Positions 1 to 6,951 of a stretch of DNA of 45,413 nt are shown here, in pieces. The DNA is from a virus. Made by a program: the position numbers and the translations under genes. Location of the stretch: positions 1 through 45,413 of the IMG/VR virus record IMGVR_UViG_3300028563_000031; one strand, given 5' to 3'. Numbering within the stretch: the first letter of the stretch is position 1; each line of letters starts with the position of its first letter. The notes under the pieces are model-generated. The model worked only from the letters and a program-made list of their open reading frames with translations, did no database searches and was not told where the DNA came from.

Positions 1-127
1 AATCGAAAATTTCCAGGATTGCATCTTCAAGCAAACGCATTAATCGTTCAGGCCTGACGGCATCAAGTTCGACTTGTCCTAATCCATCCCATTTGGCAGT
101 CCTGGAATCGGTTTTTTTAGCTGGCGC
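1..127. repeat. Direct terminal repeat, copy 1 (circular-assembly overlap)
   Basis: Bases 1-127 are identical to 45287-45413. The TOPRIM gene reads continuously in frame from one end to the other when one copy is removed. An overlap of exactly 127 bp equals a common assembler k-mer size, so I read this as the mark of a closed circle (or a circularly permuted genome) and not as a biological terminal repeat. The unique genome is 45,286 bp. Confidence 0.93.
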
Positions 128-784
128 CGGTGGAAGATCCCATTCAATAACCTGGTGTTTCATTAAGGCCACGCGTTTAACTTCCACGGTTACGCCAAAA
201 CGTTCAATATTTTGCTGGATGGATCGCGGGATATCTTCCCCAGATGGATCATAATCGCCGAAATAGATAATAATGGGGGTTTTGTCTTGAATTACGGCCT
301 CTTTGAATCGAAGTGAAGCTTCATGTAAAAATGTTAATGACGGATATCCTTTACAGGCTCCAAGCGCGATGTCATATTGTCCACAAAGTTCCTGGAATAC
401 TCCTTGTAATGCTTTTTTTTCGATAAAAATTTCCGGATAATACGGCTGGTTTTCCCACCTGTTTTTTCTATAATAATGCATCCAAAAATTAATAGTATCC
501 TTTCCTTTTTCAATTCCTTCGTTAATATTTGTGACTTCAAAATCGGTTTTCCCAACCATGGCCCGATCAAGATCCGAAAAAGTATCAAATTCTATTTGAT
601 CATCCCATCTGGCATCAATCATTGAATTGACTACCCGTTTGTAATGCTGCACATCATTGGTCATTCCCCTACCTACGAGCTGATAGTGCAATGCACGTAA
701 GGTTAAAATTCCTTTCTCATATTCACTGCATATTTCAAGGGAATTAGCTATAATCCATTGTTTTGTAAAAATATCCTTTGCCAT
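1..784 (-). CDS. Topoisomerase VI subunit A-like TOPRIM protein (C-terminus cut by the window edge)
   Basis: Reads from ATG at 784 leftward off the window start and finishes at 45286-45192 on the circle, for 292 residues in total. Residues about 24-40 (LTLRALHYQLVGRG) resemble the winged-helix start of Spo11/Topo VI A proteins. EIFIEK near 119-123 and IIIYFGDYDPSG at 171-182 give the TOPRIM acidic residues (E122, D177, D179). Known relatives cut or bind DNA; phage versions usually lack the B subunit and their reaction is uncertain. It sits 13 nt after the 97-aa gene and 11 nt before the 105-aa gene, so it belongs to the early/replication operon. A role in replication or recombination is inferred. 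Confidence 0.85.
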   Translation of the reverse strand, partial: MAKDIFTKQWIIANSLEICSEYEKGILTLRALHYQLVGRGMTNDVQHYKRVVNSMIDARWDDQIEFDTFSDLDRAMVGKTDFEVTNINEGIEKGKDTINFWMHYYRKNRWENQPYYPEIFIEKKALQGVFQELCGQYDIALGACKGYPSLTFLHEASLRFKEAVIQDKTPIIIYFGDYDPSGEDIPRSIQQNIERFGVTVEVKRVALMKHQVIEWDLPPAPAKKTDSRTAKWDGLGQVELDAVRPERLMRLLEDAILEIFD

Positions 785-797
785 GATTCTAAGTGGT

Positions 798-1091
798 TTA
801 ATTATCGAATTTGTACGATTTGTTGCGATGCTCACTTTTAATTGTGCGCGCATTCTCAATTTCCAAAAGTGATTCCTTTATTTTTGTTTCAGAAAGTGTC
901 ATTGGGGTTCTGTCTGAAGGAGAAAGTTCGCTGTTAAACTTTTTAAGTTCCATCTCGAGACGTAAGGAATCGATTAAGGTTTGAGAAATTGTGCCGATAG
1001 TCCTGGCACGCTCCGGAGTAATTGTTCTTTCCTCAAGTTTTCCGAGCGTTTCAAAAAGCAAATTGCTTACTGATGATATATCCTTATTCAT
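798..1091 (-). CDS. Hypothetical early protein, 97 aa
   Basis: I do not recognise this family. The product is mostly helical by composition, charged and without membrane segments or a signal peptide. The stretch LEERTITPERARTIGTISQTLIDSLRLEMELKK (about residues 19-51) resembles regulatory or DNA-packaging helical bundles only in a general way. The start overlaps the end of the 109-aa gene by 8 nt and the stop lies 13 nt before the TOPRIM gene, which indicates translational coupling in the leftward early operon. No function is claimed. Confidence 0.75.
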   Translation of the reverse strand: MNKDISSVSNLLFETLGKLEERTITPERARTIGTISQTLIDSLRLEMELKKFNSELSPSDRTPMTLSETKIKESLLEIENARTIKSEHRNKSYKFDN

Positions 1092-1413
1092 GTTTTATCT
1101 CTTTTACTCCAATTAGATCTTCACAAAAAGCAATGATGTCGTTTAGTTCCTGTAATGATGTATCAAAACTGTCATTCAGGTGGGATGGTAAGATATGCCT
1201 AAGGCGGTTGCGCACGCAAAGAATTTCGCGGCAAATTTGGGGATAACCGTAGGTCATGCTCAAGCCCTGGGCCATCTCTTTTAAAAAAGAAATATCGTCG
1301 AGTATTTTGGTATAGGATAAACTTTTGGTATACTCACCATAAGCGTTAGAATATACCTTGTCGGAATGACAGATGTATTTGTTAAGTTTGGTTAATAATT
1401 GATATGCTTCCAT
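1084..1413 (-). CDS. Hypothetical early protein, 109 aa
   Basis: No family is recognised. The product looks soluble and alpha-helical, with aromatic N-terminal residues (MEAYQLLTKLNKYI) and several cysteines (C15, C61, C66, C98 by eye) in no evident metal-binding arrangement. It starts 1 nt after the 63-aa gene stops and overlaps the next gene by 8 nt, so it is a tightly packed early-operon member. Small genes of this kind between a phage switch region and the primase often encode host-takeover or regulatory functions; here that is only positional inference. Confidence 0.75.
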   Translation of the reverse strand: MEAYQLLTKLNKYICHSDKVYSNAYGEYTKSLSYTKILDDISFLKEMAQGLSMTYGYPQICREILCVRNRLRHILPSHLNDSFDTSLQELNDIIAFCEDLIGVKEIKHE

Positions 1414-1414
1414 T

Positions 1415-1606
1415 TTATTCTATATTAGCGGTTTCACGTTTAATCATTAATTCTAAGTCATTAAGGTGACTATCCACCTTTTCAATTTCTTCGGCAATGC
1501 TGATATCATCTTCAATTTTTGCCTGTTTATTAAGGTATTCTTTTTTATTAAGTTCGGCTAAATAAGCCACATACGCACGCTTTTCGCGCCTAAAATTACG
1601 GTCCAT
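1415..1606 (-). CDS. Hypothetical coiled-coil early protein, 63 aa
   Basis: A very short, highly charged product. The N-terminus is basic (MDRNFRREKRAY), followed by a heptad-like stretch rich in Glu, Lys, Ile and Leu over residues 15-55. This is consistent with a short coiled coil that could dimerise and bind nucleic acid through the basic end, which is inferred and not shown. It abuts the 109-aa gene with a 1-nt gap. Coding status rests on packing and codon appearance; no family is known to me. Confidence 0.65.
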   Translation of the reverse strand: MDRNFRREKRAYVAYLAELNKKEYLNKQAKIEDDISIAEEIEKVDSHLNDLELMIKRETANIE

Positions 1607-1659
1607 AATTTTTAAGTTTTTAAGTAAGAAATTGGAAATCGTCGGGGAACGGCGGTTAT

Positions 1660-2016
1660 TTAATGTTTAATACATACGATGCCATTATCACGGCACGTTT
1701 TTCGAAACAAGCAATCAACTGTTTCCAGATTGATTGTGCCATTATGGGTTATGTCTGGGATCCGATCCAGTTTACCCAGGTTACATGGTATCCAACGGCG
1801 CAGTTTATTGCGTTTGCTGGTTATACCATTTTGCTGTAACCGTTGCATACCAACACGGCCTTTGTTATTGGGTATTTTTAATACAAGATCGTAAATATCT
1901 TGTATCTGAAGTTCATCAAATTGTTCGAGGGGCTTCCATTCCTTTTCATTTCTGAAATAGGTTGGCGCCTGAAATGCTTTTTCGGCGCCTGGATGCCAAA
2001 ATTCCATTTGTTCCAT
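1660..2016 (-). CDS. Hypothetical early protein, 118 aa, basic central region
   Basis: No family is recognised. The N-terminal half is acidic and aromatic (FWHPGAEKAF, EWKPLEQFDEL). The central part, about residues 50-80, is strongly basic (NNKGRVGMQRLQQNG, KRNKLRRW), and the C-terminus has three cysteines (near C101, C108 and C115). The basic stretch suggests nucleic-acid contact, which is inference only. It is separated by 13 nt from the 75-aa gene upstream and about 53 nt from the 63-aa gene downstream. Confidence 0.7.
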   Translation of the reverse strand: MEQMEFWHPGAEKAFQAPTYFRNEKEWKPLEQFDELQIQDIYDLVLKIPNNKGRVGMQRLQQNGITSKRNKLRRWIPCNLGKLDRIPDITHNGTINLETVDCLFRKTCRDNGIVCIKH

Positions 2017-2029
2017 AGTGGTTGGTTGG

Positions 2030-2257
2030 TTAAAATTTATAAACTGCCTTACAAATTTCCAATTTGGTTTGATCTATGATCTGATTGTAATAATCAGCTT
2101 TTTCAGGGCGGCGTAAAATTAAATCAATAAATCCCTGAATGGCGCCTAGTTTATTGGTTACAACATGGATATTAGCTCCATTTGTTTTTGATAGTATTTC
2201 GTATCTCCAGCATGTAAATTCTTCTTGCGTAAATACCTCGGTTGTGGTTGTGGTCAT
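2030..2257 (-). CDS. Hypothetical early protein, 75 aa
   Basis: A short soluble product beginning MTTTTTEVFTQEEF. No signal peptide, membrane helix or known motif is visible. The C-terminal half (GFIDLILRRPEKADYYNQIIDQ) looks helical. It lies 11 nt after the 80-aa gene and 13 nt before the 118-aa gene in the leftward early operon. Function is unknown; coding call is based on position and a clean ATG start. Confidence 0.65.
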   Translation of the reverse strand: MTTTTTEVFTQEEFTCWRYEILSKTNGANIHVVTNKLGAIQGFIDLILRRPEKADYYNQIIDQTKLEICKAVYKF

Positions 2258-2268
2258 TATCTTAATTA

Positions 2269-2511
2269 TTAATTATTAATGGTTTCAAGAATGGGGAAAA
2301 GTTCTTCAATGGAATCAACCTGATATCCATTTTCATTCAAATAATTGAATGCCCACTTTCTTTCAGCTCCGTTGAAGTCGGAAAAATTGAATTCTTTCCT
2401 GCGGCGATCAAATGTTTGAAGTGAAATATTGAAATCGAGTATGTAACTTTTGCGAAAAGTGACCTTTTCGGATTTCTTCATTGATTTATATACACTTAAT
2501 AAAGTTGGCAT
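2269..2511 (-). CDS. First gene of the early operon, 80 aa; possible Cro-type regulator
   Basis: This is the first leftward gene, transcribed divergently from the HTH repressor across a 119-bp control region. The product is small and basic (KSMKKSEKVTFRKSY, TFDRRRKEF), with a possible helix-turn-helix around residues 18-45 (FRKSYILDFNISLQTFDRRR). The position is that of cro in lambda-like switches, so a second regulator is plausible. No family can be assigned from the sequence, and the Cro role is inference. Confidence 0.65.
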   Translation of the reverse strand: MPTLLSVYKSMKKSEKVTFRKSYILDFNISLQTFDRRRKEFNFSDFNGAERKWAFNYLNENGYQVDSIEELFPILETINN

Positions 2512-2529
2512 AAAAGTTGTTTTTGTTGA

Positions 2530-2619
2530 TTTGATATATTAATTTGATACATCAAAACTACACAATTTTATACATACGGTAAAATAATACAGCTATTATT
2601 TTATATGTTGTGTAACATA
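2530..2619. promoter_or_regulatory. Divergent control region with two palindromic operator candidates
   Basis: Between the repressor and the early operon. Palindrome 1 is TTTGAT-AC-ATCAAA at 2543-2556, with an extra TTTGAT half-site at 2530-2535, 13 bp away. Palindrome 2 is TATGTT-GTGT-AACATA at 2604-2619, ending 11 bp before the repressor ATG. The arms are exact inverted repeats. Placement suggests palindrome 1 controls the leftward early promoter and palindrome 2 autoregulates the repressor; different arms may mean two regulators. The protein that binds each is inferred. Confidence 0.7.
2553..2560 (-). promoter_or_regulatory. Early leftward promoter, -7 box TAGTTTTG
   Basis: On the minus strand 2560-2553 reads TAGTTTTG, an exact match to the Bacteroidota TAnnTTTG -7 consensus, 41 nt before the ATG of the first early gene. 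Its last four bases (TTTG) are part of palindrome 1, so a protein bound there would cover the -7 box. A convincing -33 TTTG is not present; TTTTA lies at about the right distance. Confidence 0.6.
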
Positions 2620-2630
2620 CAATAACGTCA

Positions 2631-2969
2631 ATGAATTACGATAGATTAAAGGAATTATTAAGAAACAATAAGTATAGTATAGCTAAGGCGGCCCATGCAA
2701 TTGGACGGACTGAAGGGTGGTTTCATAAAACAACTAAAATGGAATCCATGACAATTTCAGACCTTGAAAAACTTTTAAAGTTATGTAAGACTAATTTATA
2801 TGAGTATTTCGGAGGTCAACCGAGCAATGTGGTTAATGAACTACAGGCCGAATATGGCAAGGATATTAAAGAACTGGAATTATTGAGAGAAATTCATGAA
2901 TTGAGGATAAGGATCGATGACCTGGAAGCGAAAAAGAAACCTGAGCCGGTTAAAGCAAAGAGCAGTTAA
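2631..2969 (+). CDS. HTH-domain phage repressor (lysogeny regulator)
   Basis: A 112-aa DNA-binding protein. Residues about 15-38 (YSIAKAAHAIGRTEGWFHKTTK) form an XRE-like helix-turn-helix, followed by SDLEKLLKLCKTNL, the third helix typical of such repressors. Residues 68-100 are a coiled coil (ELELLREIHELRIRIDDLEAK) that should dimerise the protein, and the tail is Lys/Pro-rich. It has no cleavable peptidase domain, so induction would not be by LexA-like self-cleavage. It is one of two rightward genes, divergent from the early operon with operator-like palindromes between, and upstream of the integrase. CI-like function is inferred from this context. Confidence 0.8.
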   Translation: MNYDRLKELLRNNKYSIAKAAHAIGRTEGWFHKTTKMESMTISDLEKLLKLCKTNLYEYFGGQPSNVVNELQAEYGKDIKELELLREIHELRIRIDDLEAKKKPEPVKAKSS

Positions 2970-3173
2970 TTGAAAGGCTTATCATTGGCAATATATCTAT
3001 AGTGAAATTAAACATTTTTCCTGAACTGCTTAGTATTTGTGGATTAATTGAAATATGTTTGATAACATACGATTATCTGATAAGTTAGACAAAGTGATTT
3101 TAAAGGAGATGATAATAGATGAAATAGATAAAAACAATGAGCTGACAATTAGATATATAATATAAACGGCGTA

Positions 3174-3190
3174 GACTCTCGTATTCTCCA
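3174..3190 (+). other. Candidate attP core resembling a tRNA 3' end
   Basis: The 17 bases GACTCTCGTATTCTCCA can be laid onto tRNA positions 57-73: the GAnTC of the T-loop, the T-stem 3' strand starting with the invariant C61, a 7-nt acceptor strand ATTCTCC and discriminator A. Upstream bases do not complete a tRNA, as expected for an attP that restores only the 3' end of a host tRNA. It is 119 bp before the integrase start codon. This is a pattern match, not proof. Confidence 0.35.
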
Positions 3191-3199
3191 CAAAAACCA

Positions 3200-3230
3200 C
3201 TGTAATTAATTGATAATAAACTGATTACAG
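3200..3230. repeat. Inverted repeat near integrase, possible arm site
   Basis: CTGTAAT (3200-3206) and ATTACAG (3224-3230) are perfect 7-bp inverted repeats with a 17-bp spacer, immediately after the tRNA-like segment. There is no U-tract, so a terminator is unlikely. It may be an integrase or excision-factor binding site. Confidence 0.4.
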
Positions 3231-3308
3231 CGATAAAAAACATTTAAAAAAGTTTTTCAGACTAAAAACTTGCGGAGAACGTCGGGGGACGCACATTCGA
3301 AGTTATAA

Positions 3309-4529
3309 ATGAAAAAAAAACAGACTGATGTAGACGTAATCATGCCAAAGCTCGTACAGGGCGAAAAGGCTTGGTTTGTGGAATATTGTTGCTTCTGCCC
3401 ACGAACTAATAAATTAGAAAAATTCAGGGTTTACAAAGGCTTCAAAAAGCTGAAGACTGAAAAAGAAAAGATTCATTTTGGAAATGAAATAATTAAAGTC
3501 TTTTCGAAGCAGCTTCTATCCGGTTGGCGACCCTGGGACCATACTGTTTATTTGTATCGTGATGAAATTCAATATAAATCGGTAACAAATAGTTTTGGAA
3601 ACAAAAAAAACAATAGTTCCCACCTCCGAAAATATCTCTCAGATTTTCTAATTGAGACAAAGCGTCGGGTCTCAAAAAAATCATACGAAACTTACCAGGG
3701 GAAAACCCGCTTATTCTGTCAATGGCTCGAAGAAAATGGCTATAAAGACTTACGTGTATTCGAAATACAGAATGCTGTCGTTAAAAAATACTTCAATTAT
3801 CTGATTGATACAAGAAAGTTGGATAAGGTCACGGTTGATAAATACTGTCAGAATATCAATCAATTGTTTAAATTCTTCGTTAAGCAAAAACTTATTGATA
3901 AGAATCCGGTATTTGATATTGTGCTTCCACCGAAACGAAAAGACATGGCCGCGCGCCCGATGGCGGATGATGATATGAAAGTTTTCCTAAATTATGTGGC
4001 GATCAAAGATGAGCAGTTCCTTCTGGCCTGTTTAATGCAATTTTTTTTATGTTGTAGGCCAGGCAATGAATTACGTTTGCTGAAAATACAAGATATTGAC
4101 TTTTACGCCGGAGTAGTACATATTACTCAGGAAGATGGCAAAACCGGCACCCGTAAAATAACAATGCCATCCGCACTAATAGAATTGTGCAATAATTATA
4201 AATTGAGTGATTATCCACGAGCTTATTATGTTTTTTCCATTAATGGAAAGCCTGGAATGAAGGAATTAAGCCGTAACTTTTTTTACAGAAAATTTATAAA
4301 ATATCGTAACGAACTTGGATTGCCACTCATATATAAGTTTTACAGTTTTAAACACACCGGCGCGGGTAAATTGCTGGAAAGTGGCGCAACGCTGAGTGAA
4401 ATAATGAGCCATTTGGGACATACATCGTTGGAAAGTACATGTGCATACGTGAAGCGGCATTTTGGGCAAAAATCAGAAAAGGTGTTGAACTTTAGGCCAG
4501 AGGTGTTAAACGGAATTATTAAGTTTTAA
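3309..4529 (+). CDS. int: Tyrosine recombinase (phage integrase)
   Basis: A 406-aa site-specific recombinase that integrates and excises the phage chromosome. The N-terminal part (about 1-100) is basic and probably arm-binding, residues 105-200 form the core-binding SAM-like domain, and 210-400 the catalytic domain. Catalytic residues visible are R250 (CCRPGNE), H371 (LGHTS) and nucleophile Y380 (TCAYVKR). The usual HxxR box reads YSFK at 345-348, so the second arginine is lysine; I know this K-H-T variant from Bacteroidota integrases. Translated rightward, its 3' end overlaps the convergent tail gene by 11 bp. The attachment site is probably just upstream. Confidence 0.93.
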   Translation: MKKKQTDVDVIMPKLVQGEKAWFVEYCCFCPRTNKLEKFRVYKGFKKLKTEKEKIHFGNEIIKVFSKQLLSGWRPWDHTVYLYRDEIQYKSVTNSFGNKKNNSSHLRKYLSDFLIETKRRVSKKSYETYQGKTRLFCQWLEENGYKDLRVFEIQNAVVKKYFNYLIDTRKLDKVTVDKYCQNINQLFKFFVKQKLIDKNPVFDIVLPPKRKDMAARPMADDDMKVFLNYVAIKDEQFLLACLMQFFLCCRPGNELRLLKIQDIDFYAGVVHITQEDGKTGTRKITMPSALIELCNNYKLSDYPRAYYVFSINGKPGMKELSRNFFYRKFIKYRNELGLPLIYKFYSFKHTGAGKLLESGATLSEIMSHLGHTSLESTCAYVKRHFGQKSEKVLNFRPEVLNGIIKF

Positions 4530-6951
4530 CCAGCGTTGTTTGTCCAAAACTTAAATTTTCACTTTTAGTATGGTTATAAAGTATTTCAGGTACAAGAAAA
4601 TCAATTCCTCTAATCCGATATTTAACAGATCCATCATATTCGTTCAGTAATTTTTTAGGCCAGTAAATGAATGATTTGCAAATTTTAAAAATATCAACAT
4701 TAGAATAAACGGTTTCTTTTAGCATTTTCTCATATAAGCCTTTATTCGTATCCCAACGGATGTAAAAGTTTTCATCCGGATTGAAATTTCCAGCAAATGG
4801 AAAAACATCACCACTGGCCCAGGGTATATTTATATGTCCGGATTCGAAGGGAATTGATAATATTCCATGATAATACAACAACCGCGGTGCCATCTTTACA
4901 TCATTTTCAAAATACTTACATGATAAAGGCACATCCATTTTTGGAGTGAACTGCGTGCCTGATTTTACTGACAATAGCGGTGAAAATGCGCTTTCTACAA
5001 CAAAACCACCATTGCCAACAACCACATCGAGCAGGTTATAACATAAAAATTTCCACGTGTTATCAGGATTTAAAAAGCTTTTTGTAAAATAATAATAAGC
5101 ATTTTCGTCGATTACTAACCTAACATCATTGGTCTGACTATTTGTTAAAGGCAAATTGGCATGGCTGGCAACTGACGGCATTGGATTGTATTTATTCAAA
5201 TCAATAGCTTGCACTGGAAGCATGGTTTTTACAAAATCGTCGTTGCCATCTGCTTTAAAAGTTAACTTGTAGCCATCCAACCCGGGATTTTGAACGTCAG
5301 TAATTTCGCCCGCATATTCGGAAATATCAATAAAATCGGATGATAAAAGAATATCTTTCATCGTCTTGATTTTAACATCATTATTACGAATAAAAGTTAC
5401 AATACCTAATTTTAACCCTTCGTTTAAAAAGTCGTTAATTTTAATAGCAGGCATGTGATTTTTTGGATCAATGCCTGTAAAAACGCAACTTGTATTCAAT
5501 AATAAATTAATTATTCCCTGGTTTGCAATTTTAAAAGCGCTAAATGGATAATCAGGACTATTGGTTGTTGTCCATTTATTAAATAAAATTGAAAGGTTAT
5601 CTAAAGCAATAGTCCATGGCGCCGGTGCGTTTCCTGGGAAATAAATATATGCCTTTTTTGTATCAGCGGTATCGCCTTTAACAAAGACAAAACCAGAATA
5701 ATATTGATTAGTAAGATGATAAATAGCATTATTCCAGCTTCCACCTGGCATTGTAGGTATATCGGCGCCAAATTCAACAATCAATATATTTTCGTGAATA
5801 TATTGGTGAGATGTTGATATATTGCCCTGATCATCGAGAAAAGGAGCATCAGATGTAAGTCCTAATGTAATTGATGACGAAGTAAATGTTGTTTCCGTGT
5901 AAGCGCTACCCGACCAGGAATAATATTTTTGAGTGTCAAGCGCTTTATATATTTTGTCGGTTTCTCCGGGATTTGGAAATGCAGTTAAATTAGCAAATTC
6001 CAACACATCCTCGATTGTTAAAAATGTCGGGGCATATTCGGTGTAAGTTGAAAAATCTTCGCCTGTCAGTTTAAAATTAGTGGCATCCTGTACCTCAATT
6101 TGAAAAATACGGTTATTGATTGGCATTGAAGCAATACCGTCTAATTTTACAAATTGATTGGTAGTTAAATTATGCGGGATTACAGTAGTTGCAACCGGAT
6201 CGGTAGCAGCTGTAATTTTAGATATTATATTGTTTTCTATTTTCACAACGGTTGTATTTAACCCAAATTCATTGATCATGTAATTATTTGGTACTATCAA
6301 CCGACGTAGATCATCATTTTTGGCAAAAACATCCTCTGAAATTGTCATCCCGTTTTTACGGAAAATTGCCTGGTAAATATATTTAAGGTAAAAAAATGGA
6401 ATGATAGGTTTTTGATTTGCTCCGGAATCGTCAACAAAGTTCTTATTGATTGGATCAAATGTCATTACAACGCCCATGGTGGAAGCCGACTTATCACCTA
6501 CAGCAACCTGTGGAAATGCATAATCATATTCAATATCGGTACGGCTTAATTCGAGCATATAATCCCATATTGTGTTATAATTCAACACTGTATCGAATGC
6601 TATTTTATTGAATGAAATATCGGATAACATTTTATCAGCAATTGAAGAATAAAAATCTCCTGATTCTTTGAAATAGAAATGAAGCAAACCTCCTTGCAAA
6701 TCAAATTTAATGGTGCCAATCCTTACAATGATACCATCTGTTATTTTACAAGGCAATTCGTTTGTTTTGTTATCGGAAATATCAGGACGGTTGATAAAAC
6801 CACATATTGCACGGTTATTATCGGTTAAAGGCGCTGTATTTTCTAAGGAATATGATGTTTTTTGAGAAAATAACGGGATTGGCGATGTTAACGTCATTGC
6901 CAGGTCACCATCAAATTCGAATTTTTGGCCGTTTACTTCGATGGTATACAT
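4519..6951 (-). CDS. Large tail/appendage structural protein, 810 aa
   Basis: The last gene of the late cluster. It has no enzymatic motif I recognise and looks beta-rich. Residues about 244-306 (ITAATDPVATTVIPHNL ... GIASMPINNRIFQI) match the FCCH-like module (named after ubiquitin E1) that recurs in phage tail proteins. Residues 315-353 (DVLEFANLTAFP ... YYSWSGSAY) are a module also present in the 671-aa tail fibre. It starts directly at the stop of the 723-aa gene (1-nt overlap), so the two are coexpressed and probably assemble together in the distal tail or baseplate. Exact role is unknown. Confidence 0.75.
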   Translation of the reverse strand: MYTIEVNGQKFEFDGDLAMTLTSPIPLFSQKTSYSLENTAPLTDNNRAICGFINRPDISDNKTNELPCKITDGIIVRIGTIKFDLQGGLLHFYFKESGDFYSSIADKMLSDISFNKIAFDTVLNYNTIWDYMLELSRTDIEYDYAFPQVAVGDKSASTMGVVMTFDPINKNFVDDSGANQKPIIPFFYLKYIYQAIFRKNGMTISEDVFAKNDDLRRLIVPNNYMINEFGLNTTVVKIENNIISKITAATDPVATTVIPHNLTTNQFVKLDGIASMPINNRIFQIEVQDATNFKLTGEDFSTYTEYAPTFLTIEDVLEFANLTAFPNPGETDKIYKALDTQKYYSWSGSAYTETTFTSSSITLGLTSDAPFLDDQGNISTSHQYIHENILIVEFGADIPTMPGGSWNNAIYHLTNQYYSGFVFVKGDTADTKKAYIYFPGNAPAPWTIALDNLSILFNKWTTTNSPDYPFSAFKIANQGIINLLLNTSCVFTGIDPKNHMPAIKINDFLNEGLKLGIVTFIRNNDVKIKTMKDILLSSDFIDISEYAGEITDVQNPGLDGYKLTFKADGNDDFVKTMLPVQAIDLNKYNPMPSVASHANLPLTNSQTNDVRLVIDENAYYYFTKSFLNPDNTWKFLCYNLLDVVVGNGGFVVESAFSPLLSVKSGTQFTPKMDVPLSCKYFENDVKMAPRLLYYHGILSIPFESGHINIPWASGDVFPFAGNFNPDENFYIRWDTNKGLYEKMLKETVYSNVDIFKICKSFIYWPKKLLNEYDGSVKYRIRGIDFLVPEILYNHTKSENLSFGQTTLVKT

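Larger units (their letters stand above)
2970..3308. other. Repressor-integrase intergenic region (no convincing gene)
   Basis: This 339-bp stretch contains a 36-codon reading frame at 3055-3165 (MFDNIRLSD...) that I regard as marginal. Operator-like TTTGAT and AACATA half-sites occur near 3058-3069. A tRNA-3'-end-like segment lies at 3174-3190, an inverted repeat CTGTAAT/ATTACAG at 3200-3206/3224-3230, and a GC-richer leader (GTCGGGGGAC) occurs just before the integrase start. Together these suggest the phage attachment region and integrase leader. Confidence 0.5.

Noticed and set aside
1-127. 127-bp terminal repeat as a biological direct terminal repeat
   Set aside because: The length equals an assembler k-mer value and removal gives a continuous gene; circular closure is simpler.
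334-588. Leftward 84-codon frame
   Set aside because: It lies in the wrong frame inside the TOPRIM gene, which reads through 1-784 with clear motifs.
3055-3165. 36-codon rightward frame between repressor and integrase
   Set aside because: Too short and without relatives I know; it overlaps operator-like half-sites, so I list it only within the intergenic note.
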